Shown one piece after another: positions 1 through 11,420 of a stretch of DNA of 35,490 bases. This DNA is from Rhizobium sp. (lineage in GTDB: Bacteria > Pseudomonadota > Alphaproteobacteria > Rhizobiales > Rhizobiaceae): NCBI GenBank assembly GCA_003527225.1, contig DPXQ01000042.1, forward strand, positions 1 to 35,490, in the 5' to 3' direction. The position numbers were made by a program, and so were the translations under genes. Under the pieces are notes generated by a model that saw nothing but the letters and a program-made list of their open reading frames with translations, searched no databases and was not told where the DNA came from. Within the stretch, counting starts at the first letter, position 1; each line of letters begins with the position of its first letter.

Positions 1-342
1 GTGGCTGCGATACCACTTCTCCGCCCCTTCGGCCGATCCGGCGGTCTTAACGATCCGCGTGAGCACGAGGCGTTTGGCCTCCGCTGGCGGCAGGTCGCCC
101 GCCTCGATCGCGGCGTGGAGCTTGACGGCGGCGCTCTCAATAGCCTGTTGCTGCATCTTCCGCCGCGTGGCCGCCACCGATGGGTGAACGGGGGCAAAAA
201 TATTGACCGTGGCCTTGGCCGGCTCGGCGGATTGCTTCCTGGGTTTGCGCCCGGCCTTCTGCGGCACAAGGCCCGCATCCACGGTCACTTGCTTGACGGG
301 CTGTGCCAGTCGAACGCTCTTGCCGGTTGGCTTGTCGGTCAT
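1..342 (-). CDS. Unrecognised basic protein, 5' part only
   Basis: An open frame of 114 codons runs from an ATG at 342 off the left edge with no stop, so only the N-terminus is visible. The product begins MTDKPTGKSVRLAQPVKQ, is rich in Lys, Arg, Ala and Gln for about 60 residues, then turns into likely helix (residues about 60-110, with EAGDLPPAEAKRLVLTRIVK). There is no signal peptide or membrane segment. The composition looks like real protein, whereas the opposite-strand frames are Arg/Gly/Pro-rich as expected of shadows. Ribosome-binding sequence before the ATG is weak, and a TTG at 360 is a possible earlier start. I do not recognise the family and assign no function. The gene is divergent from the acyl-CoA ligase across 223 bp, which must hold both promoters. 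Confidence 0.55.
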   Translation of the reverse strand, partial: MTDKPTGKSVRLAQPVKQVTVDAGLVPQKAGRKPRKQSAEPAKATVNIFAPVHPSVAATRRKMQQQAIESAAVKLHAAIEAGDLPPAEAKRLVLTRIVKTAGSAEGAEKWYRSH

Positions 343-565
343 GATCTCTGTCAGTTCCAAAGTAGTTATATGCGATGTTGAAGGCAGGCGAACGAAGGGC
401 ATCACCGTTTCGCCCGCCCCGCAACTTGTTGGGCGACCTTAACATGCGGCTTCAAAAAGTGTCCAGCGCGACTCCACCGAGCCTGCGGCACGCTACTCCT
501 ACGTCCATTGTGCATGTGCGAAAGGAGTGATAGCTAGAATCTTCGTCGTCCAGCGGGAAATCGGC

Positions 566-2206
566 ATGTTTCTGCCCGAATTAGGTTCTTACGAAGCCAT
601 CTATCGCGAATTTTCGTGGCAGATTCCGTCAAATTTCAACATTGGCCGCGCCGTGAGTGACGATTGGGCAGCGGATCATCCCGACCGCATCTGCTTGGAA
701 CATTTTTCCCCGGACGGCAATCATCTGTCGATGGCCTATGGCGAATTGTCGTCCCGTTCGGCCGCCTTCGCCAATGCGCTCGTGTCGCGCGGCATCGTCC
801 GCGGCGACCGGGTGGCGCTTCTCCTGCCGCAGTCCTTCGAGACGGTGATCGCGCATGTCGCGATCTACAAGCTCGGTGCAATCGCCGTGCCGCTGGCGCT
901 GCTGTTCGGCGTCGAGGCTCTTGAATACCGGCTGGCCGCCGCCGGTGCGCGTGCAATCGTCACCAATGATTTTGGACTTTCGCGTCTGGGCGCTATTCGC
1001 TCGCGCCTACCGGTCCTCGAGCATGTGATCTCGACCGGCGCCGCGTCCTCAGAGGTACATTCCTTTGCCGACCTCGTCGAGGCCCATCCGCCGGCCTTCG
1101 AGGTCGCCGATACCGGCCCGGACACGCCGGCGCTGATGATCTTCACCTCGGGCACCACCGGCCCGCCGAAAGGTGCGCTGCATGGCCATCGGGTGCTGCC
1201 GGGCCATATTCCCGGCTTCCAGATGGTCCATGATTTCCTGCCCAAGCCGGGCGACAAGGTCTGGACGCCGTCCGACTGGGCCTGGGCGGGCGGTCTGTTG
1301 AATGCGCTGCTACCGGCGCTGATGCTCGGCGTGCCGGTCGTCTCCTCGCCGGCGCAGAAGTTCGATCCCGATATGGCCTTCCGCATCATGACCGAGATGA
1401 AGGTAAGAAACGCCTTCATCCCGCCGACCGCGCTACGCCTCCTGAAGTCGGTCGACCGGCCGCTGGAGAAATACGATCTCGTCCTTCGCAGCATCGGCTC
1501 GGCCGGGGAATCGCTCGGCCGCGAGACCTATGAGTGGGTTAAGGCCGCGCTCGGCATCGTGCCGAACGAGTTCTATGGCCAGACCGAGTGCAATTTCGTG
1601 CTGGGATCCGCTGCCCACCTCGGCGTGACCAAGGCTGGCGTCATCGGCCGCCCGGTTCCGGGCCATCGCGTGGCGATCATTGATGAGGAGGGCCGCGAAG
1701 TCCCGGCCGGCATGACCGGCGAGGTGGCGATTGCGAGACCCGATCCGGTGATGTTCCTCGGCTATTGGAACGACGAGGCTGCGACCGCGCGCAAGTTCGT
1801 TGGAGACTGGATGAAGACCGGCGACCTCGGGCGCCAGGATGCCCAGGGCTACGTCGAATTCTTCGGTCGTGACGATGACATCATAACCTCGTCCGGCTAT
1901 CGCATCGGTCCGGCGGAAATCGAGGACTGTCTCGTCGGCCATCCGGCCGTGCAACTGGCGGCGGCGATCGGCAAACCTGATCCGTTGAGGACGGAGATCG
2001 TCAAGGCGTTCATAGTCCTTGCGGATGGCTATGTGCCGAGCGCGGATCTTGCGGAGGAAATCCGCGACTGGGTAAAGCAACGGCTTTCAATGCATGAATA
2101 TCCGCGTGAGGTGGAATTTGTCGACGAATTGCCGCTGACGACAACCGGCAAGGTTGTCCGCCGGCTCCTTCGGGAGAGGGAGGTCGCCGAGTCTGCCACC
2201 GCATAG
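566..2206 (+). CDS. Acyl-CoA synthetase (AMP-forming, ANL superfamily)
   Basis: This enzyme activates a carboxylic acid as acyl-AMP and transfers it to CoA. The 546-residue protein carries the whole ANL set: the phosphate-binding loop IFTSGTTGPPKG (about residues 190-203), the adenine motif YGQTE (about 336), the hinge region TGD then FFGRDDDIITSSGYRIGP (about 417-450) and the C-terminal catalytic lysine in TTTGK (about 525). The N-terminus (YEAIYREFSWQIPSNFNIG) resembles medium-chain and acetyl-CoA-synthetase-like ligases. The substrate cannot be read from sequence. A GTG at 527 lies in frame upstream, but its AGGAG overlaps the codon, so I prefer the ATG at 566. The gene stands alone and converges on the GNAT gene with only 15 bp between the stops. 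Confidence 0.9.
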   Translation: MFLPELGSYEAIYREFSWQIPSNFNIGRAVSDDWAADHPDRICLEHFSPDGNHLSMAYGELSSRSAAFANALVSRGIVRGDRVALLLPQSFETVIAHVAIYKLGAIAVPLALLFGVEALEYRLAAAGARAIVTNDFGLSRLGAIRSRLPVLEHVISTGAASSEVHSFADLVEAHPPAFEVADTGPDTPALMIFTSGTTGPPKGALHGHRVLPGHIPGFQMVHDFLPKPGDKVWTPSDWAWAGGLLNALLPALMLGVPVVSSPAQKFDPDMAFRIMTEMKVRNAFIPPTALRLLKSVDRPLEKYDLVLRSIGSAGESLGRETYEWVKAALGIVPNEFYGQTECNFVLGSAAHLGVTKAGVIGRPVPGHRVAIIDEEGREVPAGMTGEVAIARPDPVMFLGYWNDEAATARKFVGDWMKTGDLGRQDAQGYVEFFGRDDDIITSSGYRIGPAEIEDCLVGHPAVQLAAAIGKPDPLRTEIVKAFIVLADGYVPSADLAEEIRDWVKQRLSMHEYPREVEFVDELPLTTTGKVVRRLLREREVAESATA

Positions 2207-2221
2207 CCGCTCGCGGGGACC

Positions 2222-3502
2222 TCAGCCCTCTCCGAAACGTCGGGTGAGAATCTTGTCGCGCAGGATGCGGGCCAGGTTGCGTGTATTGCGGTACAGATGC
2301 ATCTGCGCCGCCACCTGACGTACATCACGGTCGGAATTGCGGCCGAGGCCAATGATGACCGTGCCCATCTCTTCACGTTCCTGCCACAAGCGGTACAGGA
2401 TCGTATGCTCGGTTTGGGTGCAAGAATCTGTTCGCACGATATTGGCGTCTTCGAGATGCCAATCAGTCAGATCCGCCGCCAGCAGCTTGCCCGGAGAGAA
2501 GCGGGCATAGTCTTCGTTGAAGGCTGTTTTCCAAGTGTAGGCCTCTCCGGCCATGATGAAGACGACCATCGATGCGATCGCCTTGCCATCGAGGTTCAGA
2601 GTATGGATGCGCACGGCGTCCACTTCCGCGAGATTGCTGACGGCCTCACGCGCAAAGGCCGCGCGAAAGCGGTCGCTGATCAGGGCCGAGCGTTTCCGTC
2701 CCTTCCAGCCGTTCACCTCGAGCGCTAGAAACTCTTCCATGCGCAACCGGATTTCCTCAGGCTGGCGCGCGACGTGATAGGTGAGCTGGCCCAATTCGCC
2801 GAGCAGACGATACTGGCGGCGCATTTCCTTGAGGTGGGACTTGGATAAGGACTTACGAAGGTAGGTATCGCCGTCATCAGAGCTTTGTAGCATCGGACGC
2901 TGGAAGCTGTCGGTGACCGTCAGTGGCAGGTCACGGCTGAGAGCGAGCGCCTTCGCGAGCTTGGCGAACGGTCCATTGACCCGAAGATCGGGAAGGACGA
3001 GGACGCCTGGGAGCTTTGCTTCAGGGGCCGCGAGCGCCTCGAACAGGTTGTCTATCGTTTCAGCCGCGTCTTCGGCGTCGACCAGGGGTGTGCCAAGCGG
3101 CCCGAAGGAATTGGACCAGACGCGAATGATCGAGGGGCCGACGGAAAAGCCGGGCTTCTCGATCGAAAACGGCATCAGCAGGCGCATGCGGCTTCGGGTG
3201 TCAACCTCGTCCCGTATGATCGCGACGCGAACCTGACGGTCCTCAAGACGCGGCATTGCCGGGGCTAGGAAACGTGCGGCGAAGAATATGTTCGGTTCCA
3301 TAGCCCTGTAGGTCAGAAAGTCGAGCTCTTCTTGCAGCTCATACCCCATGCGCCCAGGATAGAGGGACAGGTGCCGTCCAGGCCTTCCGACATCGACCCG
3401 GATATCGGCGGGCGGCCGCGTACGACCCGCCATCGGCACGGTTCCGACCGGGCGTTCGTCGCGATTGATCTTGTTCTCATTGAATTTCGGCGGCTGCGCC
3501 AT
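2222..3502 (-). CDS. CelD/BcsL-like GNAT acyltransferase
   Basis: A 426-residue protein of the FemAB/CelD-like GNAT group (acetyltransf_6 type), which transfers acyl or aminoacyl groups and often sits in polysaccharide gene clusters. The N-terminal half holds a degenerate first GNAT lobe. The C-terminal lobe (about residues 215-400) shows the family pattern: a basic helix (KSHLKEMRRQYRLL), a segment WKGRKRSALISD, a strand with LDGKAIASMVVF and then AYTWKTAFNEDYARFSPGKLL, the usual acyl-CoA-binding region. It has no signal peptide. It starts two bases after the stop of the flippase and is probably its operon partner, so decoration of the exported glycan or its lipid carrier is a reasonable guess. 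Acceptor and donor are unknown. Confidence 0.82.
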   Translation of the reverse strand: MAQPPKFNENKINRDERPVGTVPMAGRTRPPADIRVDVGRPGRHLSLYPGRMGYELQEELDFLTYRAMEPNIFFAARFLAPAMPRLEDRQVRVAIIRDEVDTRSRMRLLMPFSIEKPGFSVGPSIIRVWSNSFGPLGTPLVDAEDAAETIDNLFEALAAPEAKLPGVLVLPDLRVNGPFAKLAKALALSRDLPLTVTDSFQRPMLQSSDDGDTYLRKSLSKSHLKEMRRQYRLLGELGQLTYHVARQPEEIRLRMEEFLALEVNGWKGRKRSALISDRFRAAFAREAVSNLAEVDAVRIHTLNLDGKAIASMVVFIMAGEAYTWKTAFNEDYARFSPGKLLAADLTDWHLEDANIVRTDSCTQTEHTILYRLWQEREEMGTVIIGLGRNSDRDVRQVAAQMHLYRNTRNLARILRDKILTRRFGEG

Positions 3503-3504
3503 GG

Positions 3505-4917
3505 TCAGGATGGCCTCGTTCTATCCAGGATTGCCAGCGGGTTCGCGAAGGCAAAAAGCACGATGCCGAGCGATGAGCGGACGGCGATATGCAAAAGCAC
3601 CGCTTCCACCATCATCGCGGCCGCAGTGGCAATCGCCGCGCCCGCCAGACCGTAAAGCGGAATAAGTATAACATTGAGGGCGATATTTGTCGCCAGCGCT
3701 GCAAGATAGAGCCAAACGCACAGCCCCTGTTTTCCAGCCATGGTCAGAAGCACTTCGCCAGGACCGACGAGCGCCTTGGAAAGCGTTCCGGCAAAGAGGA
3801 TAGCCATCAAGAAGTAACCACTGGTAAACGCGGCCCCAAAGAGGGAGAGAAGGAATTTTCCGAACAGCAGGACCGTCAGGCCAACCACGAGCGACGGCCA
3901 GAAACTCCAACGCGCGGTGGCACCTGCAAATATGGCGAGGGGTCTGAGATCGGGCGCGGCCACCATGGCGGAAAAGCGGGGAGCGGCGACAGTCTTGACT
4001 GCGAAATAGACGAATTGCACCAGGGCCATGGTCTTGGCGGCGGCGAAATAGATCGCCACCTGGTCCGGTTCAACATATAAACCTACGACGACCACATCGG
4101 AATTGGTCAAGAGAAAGCCGAAACCTTCGATCAGGAAGATCGGCAGCGCTACCTTAAGCCAGACCATGAATTGGATTTTCTTCGGGCCTCGGGAAAACCG
4201 TTTTCTCATTCTCCATTCGACAGATACCAACTGGCCCAAGGACGTGGCGAGTGTAGCTGCGATGGCGGCCTGCATTGCAGTGGTTGCAGTGTGCGGCGCC
4301 CCGAGAAAAACGGCGAGCACCATGAAGCCGAGGATCAGTAGTGGGCGGATGATGTAAGTCGGGGTCAACGCGGCCACGGTCCAGTTATTGGCGCGTGCCG
4401 TACCCTCGAGCGAATCTCCGAGAGCGATCAAGGGCAGCGTGATCAGGCCGATAAACAGCGGTACCATATAATAGCTTTCGATGTGCTCGCCGAAAAAATG
4501 CAGCACAGCAAAGCCGATCACGGCGAGTACGCTTGCCGAAAATATCGAGAAGCGTCTCGTAGTGACCGCGAGGCCACGGATTTCGTCAAGCTCGCCACGC
4601 GTTTCATATTGGGGCAGGAACCTGATTATTGTGGTGTGGAATCCGAGGCAGGAGAGGTTGCCGAAGAGGACGACAAGCACCCAGACGAAAACAAATATGC
4701 CGTATTCGAACTCGCCCATTATGCGAGCCTGAATGATCTGCGATATCAGTGCGATAGCTGCGCTGAAAACCCGGATTATGAAAGCGCTCATCGCCATGCG
4801 CTGGGAGCGGGCATCCTCGCCGTGATCCAGAAATGTCTCTGCAAGATTGTGCAGCGCCGGATGCAGCCCGGATGGCAGTATTCTTTCCGCGATCTGGATT
4901 ACTGCCAATATTGACAC
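3505..4917 (-). CDS. Lipopolysaccharide/polysaccharide flippase (Wzx-like, MOP superfamily)
   Basis: A 470-residue integral membrane protein with about 12-14 hydrophobic segments starting near residue 43, the pattern of oligosaccharide flippases that move lipid-linked glycans across the inner membrane. Recognisable stretches are the first helix IRVFSAAIALISQIIQARIMGEFEYGIF (two runs, residues 47-75), SCLGFHTTIIRFLPQYETRGE after helix 2 (two runs), and a C-terminal polysaccharide-synthesis domain. The start is a GTG at 4917 with GGTGAG six bases upstream; the 40-residue soluble N-terminus seems normal for this rhizobial subgroup. It is followed two bases later by the GNAT gene and preceded by the secA terminator, so the pair should have its own promoter in 4918-5017. 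The glycan carried is unknown; no glycosyltransferase lies in the window. Confidence 0.85.
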   Translation of the reverse strand: MSILAVIQIAERILPSGLHPALHNLAETFLDHGEDARSQRMAMSAFIIRVFSAAIALISQIIQARIMGEFEYGIFVFVWVLVVLFGNLSCLGFHTTIIRFLPQYETRGELDEIRGLAVTTRRFSIFSASVLAVIGFAVLHFFGEHIESYYMVPLFIGLITLPLIALGDSLEGTARANNWTVAALTPTYIIRPLLILGFMVLAVFLGAPHTATTAMQAAIAATLATSLGQLVSVEWRMRKRFSRGPKKIQFMVWLKVALPIFLIEGFGFLLTNSDVVVVGLYVEPDQVAIYFAAAKTMALVQFVYFAVKTVAAPRFSAMVAAPDLRPLAIFAGATARWSFWPSLVVGLTVLLFGKFLLSLFGAAFTSGYFLMAILFAGTLSKALVGPGEVLLTMAGKQGLCVWLYLAALATNIALNVILIPLYGLAGAAIATAAAMMVEAVLLHIAVRSSLGIVLFAFANPLAILDRTRPS

Positions 4918-5017
4918 GCGATGCTCACCGATGACGCATTACAATACGGGCAATATGTGGGATCAGGGTTAAGAAACGGTTCCCGGACTGCTGCTTAAGG
5001 AAGTTCTACAACACGCA

Positions 5018-5041
5018 AAAGGCGACTGTAAAGCCGCCTTT
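5018..5041 (-). terminator. Rho-independent terminator of secA
   Basis: On the minus strand a perfect 7-bp stem (AAAGGCG with CGCCTTT) encloses a 10-base loop and runs into TTTT, 30 bases after the secA stop. The stem is short and the T run brief, so efficiency is uncertain. Its position between secA and the flippase gene supports the call. Confidence 0.65.
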
Positions 5042-5070
5042 CAACTCAATGAACGCTGCTGTCTTGCCGT

Positions 5071-7794
<2,724 letters not shown>

Positions 7795-7955
7795 CAATAT
7801 GGTCCTTTCTGACATTCGTCACATATTGTCCGCGCCTTCATCGGCGGCCGGTTTTCGGCAAAATGGCGTGTCGCTTCCGGAAACTTCTCTAGACGCGAGG
7901 TTGCGTGACAGATAAGAGGGGGGTCGAATGATGTCAACGGGACAGGTTGATACGG

Positions 7956-7976
7956 AAGCGCCGCATTCTGGCGCTT
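7956..7976 (+). other. Stem-loop in the secA/parvulin divergent region
   Basis: AAGCGCC (7956-7962) and GGCGCTT (7970-7976) form a perfect 7-bp stem with a 7-base loop, followed on the plus strand by TTTT and, shortly after, another T run. The shape is that of a terminator, but no plus-strand gene precedes it. It could end a short RNA, act as an attenuator for the parvulin operon, or be a protein-binding inverted repeat. Confidence 0.45.
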
Positions 7977-7982
7977 TTGACA
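7977..7982 (+). promoter_or_regulatory. Candidate -35 box for the parvulin gene
   Basis: TTGACA matches the housekeeping -35 hexamer exactly and lies 55 bases before the parvulin start. It abuts the stem-loop at 7956-7976. I see no good -10 hexamer at 17 bases, so the call is weak. Confidence 0.3.
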
Positions 7983-8037
7983 ATTTTTCGCCCGATTCAA
8001 ACGGTCTTGAAACGGTTCCCTATTCGAAAGGTTTTTC

Positions 8038-8880
8038 ATGTCTCGCTATCACAAACTTGCCCTCGCTGCCTGCGTTGCGCTGGTCGGCTTTCAGGTCCCT
8101 GCCTTTGCCGAGGATGCAGTCGTTGCAAAGGTCGGAAATCTTGAAATCCGCCAGTCCGATCTGGATCTGGCTATCGCAAACCTCGACCCGCAGCTTTCCC
8201 AGCTTCCCGACGAGCAGAAGAGGATCGCTGCACTTTCCGGCGCGATTGATGTCAAGCTCCTGGCTGCCAATGCGACGGGCGAGGGCATGAAAGACGATCC
8301 GGCATACCTGGCGCGGATGCAATTCATCGCCGACCGTGAACTGCACAATCTCTACTTCAAGAAGCATGTCGTAGATGCCGTGAGCGATGCCGACGTGAAG
8401 GCGCGCTACGACAAGGAAATCGCCGCGCTTCCGAAGCAGGAAGAAGTCAGCGCCCGTCACATTCTCGTGAAAACCGAGGAAGAAGCAAAAGCTATCATCG
8501 CCGAACTCGATGCCGGCAAGGATTTCGCCGAGCTGGCCAAGGAAAAGTCCACCGACCCGAACAAGTCGGAAGGCGGCGACCTTGGCTACTTCACCAAGGG
8601 ACGCATGGTTCCGGAATTCGAGGAAGCAGCTTTCGCGATGGAAAAGGGCACCTATTCCAAGACGCCGGTCAAGACGCAGTTCGGCTTCCACGTGATAAAG
8701 GTTGAGGACAAGCGCGACGCCCCGCCACCGCCCTTCGACCAAGTCGCGCAGCAAATTCGCCAGCTGGTGATGCGCGACAAGTATCTTGAACTCATTGCAA
8801 AAGCGAAGACCGAACAGACGATCGAGATCGTCGATGAGGCTCTGCGAAAGGGCTATGAAGACGTGAGCAAGCAGCCGTAA
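8038..8880 (+). CDS. Periplasmic parvulin-type peptidyl-prolyl isomerase
   Basis: A secreted foldase that interconverts cis and trans prolyl bonds in exported proteins. The 280-residue product has a signal peptide (basic MSRYHK, hydrophobic core, cleavage likely after AFA at residue 24), a SurA-N-like helical chaperone region (about 25-130) and one PpiC rotamase domain (about 136-226) with SARHILVKTEEEAK, EGGDLGYFTKGRMVPEFE and TQFGFHVIKVED. The start has GAAAGG seven bases upstream. Lying head to head with secA, it joins export and post-export folding in one locus, though shared regulation is only inferred. A hairpin separates it from argJ by 75 bp. Confidence 0.93.
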   Translation: MSRYHKLALAACVALVGFQVPAFAEDAVVAKVGNLEIRQSDLDLAIANLDPQLSQLPDEQKRIAALSGAIDVKLLAANATGEGMKDDPAYLARMQFIADRELHNLYFKKHVVDAVSDADVKARYDKEIAALPKQEEVSARHILVKTEEEAKAIIAELDAGKDFAELAKEKSTDPNKSEGGDLGYFTKGRMVPEFEEAAFAMEKGTYSKTPVKTQFGFHVIKVEDKRDAPPPPFDQVAQQIRQLVMRDKYLELIAKAKTEQTIEIVDEALRKGYEDVSKQP

Positions 8881-8899
8881 TCCTCGGCGAAATCAATGC

Positions 8900-8922
8900 G
8901 AGCCCGCGGTCAGCGCGGGCTC
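8900..8922 (+). terminator. Hairpin, probable terminator after the parvulin gene
   Basis: GAGCCCGCG and CGCGGGCTC form a perfect, very GC-rich 9-bp stem around a 5-base loop, 19 bases after the parvulin stop. The tail is TTCCATT rather than a T run, so it may slow or protect transcript ends rather than stop all transcription into argJ. Confidence 0.6.
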
Positions 8923-8955
8923 TTCCATTCCCGGCAGCGAATCCAGGCAGTGAAG

Positions 8956-10197
8956 ATGTCCGCAACCGTTTCTCCTCTTGCCCCCAAGAGTTATCCCGAA
9001 ATGCCGTCGATCCGGGGCTTGCGCATGGCAACGGCCGCTGCCGGTATCAAGTACAAGAACCGCACCGACGTGCTGCTGATGACTTTCGATCGCCCTGCTG
9101 ACGTGGCCGGCGTGTTCACACGCTCGAAATGTCCGTCCGCCCCAGTCGATTTCTGCCGCGCCAATCTTCCTCATGGCCGGGCCCGCGGAGTCGTTGTCAA
9201 TTCCGGCAATGCCAATGCATTCACCGGTCTCAAGGGCAAAGCTGCCACGGAACTGACGGCAAGGTCCGCCGCTGCCGCGCTCGGCTGCGGGGAAAATGAA
9301 ATCTATCTGGCTTCGACCGGCGTTATCGGCGAGCCGCTCGATGCGACGAAATTTTCCGGCGTCCTGGACCGGATGGCGACAGACGCGACGGGCGACTTTT
9401 GGCTTGAGGCTGCCAAGGCGATCATGACCACCGATACCTATCCGAAGGTGGCAACGCGGACTGCGGAGATCGGCGATGTCAAGATTACTATCAACGGCAT
9501 CGCCAAGGGTGCAGGCATGATCGCCCCGGACATGGCGACCATGCTTTCCTTCATCGTGACCGATGCCGATATCGCGGCTCCCGCATTGCAGGCCTTGTTG
9601 GCCGAAGGGGTCGATCCAAGCTTCAATTCAATCACCGTCGATAGCGATACCTCGACTTCCGACACGCTGATGCTCTTTGCCACCGGCGCCGCAGCCAACG
9701 ACGGGCAAGCAAGGATAGAGACGGTGGACGATAGTCGTCTCACCGGTTTCAAGACGGCTCTCAATGAACTGCTGAGGGACCTTGCGCTGCAGGTGGTGCG
9801 CGACGGAGAGGGCGCGCGCAAGATGCTCAAGATCACCGTCGCGGGAGCCGAGAGCAATCTCGCTGCCAAGCGTATCGCGCTATCGATCGCCAATTCGCCA
9901 CTCGTCAAGACGGCAGTTGCCGGTGAGGATGCCAATTGGGGCCGCGTGGTCATGGCTGTCGGAAAGGCCGGTGAAATGGCCGATCGCGACCGGCTGGCGA
10001 TCTGGTTCGGTGACGTTCGCGTTGCCGTCAACGGCGAGCGCGATCCCGATTATTCCGAAGCTGCAGCTACGGCGGTCATGAAAGAGGAAGACATAGCCCT
10101 CAACGTCGATATCGGCCTGGGTACGGGCAAGGCAACCGTATGGACCTGCGATCTCACCAAGGAGTACGTGGCGATCAACGGCGACTACCGGAGTTGA
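8956..10197 (+). CDS. argJ: Arginine biosynthesis protein ArgJ (ornithine acetyltransferase)
   Basis: ArgJ moves the acetyl group from N-acetylornithine to glutamate, recycling acetyl groups in arginine synthesis; some versions also acetylate glutamate with acetyl-CoA, which sequence cannot settle. The 413-residue proprotein is full length. It carries [12 protein letters not shown] near the N-terminus, [12 protein letters not shown], and the autocleavage site in [10 protein letters not shown], where Thr195 becomes the N-terminal nucleophile of the beta chain. The C-terminus has [15 protein letters not shown] chose the ATG at 956 of the 8000s (8956), where similarity begins ([17 protein letters not shown]), over an upstream frame opening at 8896 that would place the start inside the hairpin. 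Upstream Shine-Dalgarno sequence is weak. The GNAT gene follows after 8 bp. Confidence 0.96.
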   Translation: MSATVSPLAPKSYPEMPSIRGLRMATAAAGIKYKNRTDVLLMTFDRPADVAGVFTRSKCPSAPVDFCRANLPHGRARGVVVNSGNANAFTGLKGKAATELTARSAAAALGCGENEIYLASTGVIGEPLDATKFSGVLDRMATDATGDFWLEAAKAIMTTDTYPKVATRTAEIGDVKITINGIAKGAGMIAPDMATMLSFIVTDADIAAPALQALLAEGVDPSFNSITVDSDTSTSDTLMLFATGAAANDGQARIETVDDSRLTGFKTALNELLRDLALQVVRDGEGARKMLKITVAGAESNLAAKRIALSIANSPLVKTAVAGEDANWGRVVMAVGKAGEMADRDRLAIWFGDVRVAVNGERDPDYSEAAATAVMKEEDIALNVDIGLGTGKATVWTCDLTKEYVAINGDYRS

Positions 10198-10205
10198 CGG
10201 CGCCG

Positions 10206-10985
10206 ATGCGAGCAGGCCACTCTCAGAACAACCTTCCGCTGGTCCGCCGGCTGGAGGCAGTCAGTTTCAGGGCATGGCCGGCGGCCTCCGTTCAGTATGA
10301 CGGAAGCTGGCAGATCCGCCTGACCGGCGGCCATCCATCCAAAAGGCTGAATTGCGTCGTGGCGCTTGATCCGGCGGATAGCCGCGATATCGCTATCCGG
10401 CTGGAAAAGGCCGCGCGAAAATTCGAACACTACGGGCGCCCGCCGATCGTGCGGGAGACGCCGCTGACACCGAAACCGCTCGTCGCGCTGCTGCAGGAGG
10501 ATGGTTGGGTTCGCTTCGAAGAAGTGATCACGATGACTTCGGACCTCACGGCGCTCGAACTCCCGGATACGCTGGATCATCTTCCGACCCATGATGTCGG
10601 CCGATTTGTCGATGCCAGCCTGACGCTGCAGGGCGAGGACCCGGCGCTGAAGCCGGCGCTTGCTGAAATCATCAGTGCCATCAAGCCGCCCGCCGGGCTG
10701 TTTCTCATCGAGGAACCGCATGACGGGCCCGTTGCCGCGGCACTCTGCGTCCAGGACAATGATCTGGCCGGCCTCATGCTGGTTGCGGTCGCCGAGACGC
10801 ATCGCCGGCGCAAGATTGGAACCGAGATCCTCTCATCGGCCCTGCGTTGGGCGCGGATGCGTGGCGCCCGTACTGCATGGCTTCAGGTTCGGACCGACAA
10901 TGAAGCGGCCCTTTCGCTCTACGCGAGAATGGGTTTCGTGGAGGCCTATCGCTACTGGTTTTGGCGGAAGGAAAGCCAGGCATGA
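10206..10985 (+). CDS. GNAT family N-acetyltransferase
   Basis: A 259-residue protein with an N-terminal domain (about 1-125) of the kind paired with GNAT folds and a C-terminal GNAT domain (about 130-255). The acetyl-CoA site is seen in LMLVAVAETHRRRKIGTEIL, a variant of the R/Q-x-x-G-x-G/A loop, followed by WLQVRTDNEAALSLYARMGF, the classic motif B with YARMGF. The substrate is unknown. It starts 8 bp after argJ and its stop overlaps the Nudix start, so the three are surely cotranscribed. A link to arginine metabolism is only inferred from position. Confidence 0.88.
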   Translation: MRAGHSQNNLPLVRRLEAVSFRAWPAASVQYDGSWQIRLTGGHPSKRLNCVVALDPADSRDIAIRLEKAARKFEHYGRPPIVRETPLTPKPLVALLQEDGWVRFEEVITMTSDLTALELPDTLDHLPTHDVGRFVDASLTLQGEDPALKPALAEIISAIKPPAGLFLIEEPHDGPVAAALCVQDNDLAGLMLVAVAETHRRRKIGTEILSSALRWARMRGARTAWLQVRTDNEAALSLYARMGFVEAYRYWFWRKESQA

Positions 10986-11395
10986 GTGAGGACACCAAAC
11001 CGATATTGCTGGTCGCAGCCTGTGCGCTGGTCGATGCCGACGGACGCGTGTTGCTGGCACAACGCCCGGAAGGCAAGACACTCGCCGGCCTTTGGGAGTT
11101 TCCCGGCGGGAAGGTGGAGGCCGGCGAAACGCCGGAGGAAACCCTCATTCGTGAACTTGAGGAGGAATTGGGTATCACGACCAGGGCGCCCTGCCTCGCG
11201 CCGCTCACCTTCGCAAGTCATAGCTACGAGAGTTTCCACCTTTTGATGCCGCTTTTCATCTGCCGCCGTTTCGAGGGCTTTGCCCATGGCCGGGAAGGCC
11301 AGGCGATCAGGTGGGTCAGGCCGCAGGCGCTGCGCGACTATCCCATGCCGCCCGCCGATGAGCCGCTGATCCCCTTTTTGCAGGATTTGCTCTAG
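10982..11395 (+). CDS. mutT: MutT-type Nudix hydrolase
   Basis: A 137-residue Nudix enzyme, expected to remove pyrophosphate from 8-oxo-dGTP or related nucleotides and so limit mutation. The Nudix box is complete: Gly43, Glu49, then REXXEEXG as RELEEELGI at residues 57-65. The region VAACALVDADGRVLLAQRPE and LWEFPGGKVEAGETPEE are typical of MutT and CTP pyrophosphohydrolase relatives. The start overlaps the GNAT stop in an ATGA, with AAGGAA nine bases upstream. At least one more MutT-like protein could exist elsewhere in the genome, so the exact substrate is uncertain. Confidence 0.9.
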   Translation: MSEDTKPILLVAACALVDADGRVLLAQRPEGKTLAGLWEFPGGKVEAGETPEETLIRELEEELGITTRAPCLAPLTFASHSYESFHLLMPLFICRRFEGFAHGREGQAIRWVRPQALRDYPMPPADEPLIPFLQDLL

Positions 11396-11420
11396 CAAGT
11401 TCGATTTTTTGCCATTGTTC

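Noticed and set aside
387..414. GGCGAACG/CGTTTCGCC bulged hairpin in the first intergenic region
   Set aside because: The stem has a bulge and an 11-base loop, no T run, and no clear role in a divergent promoter region.
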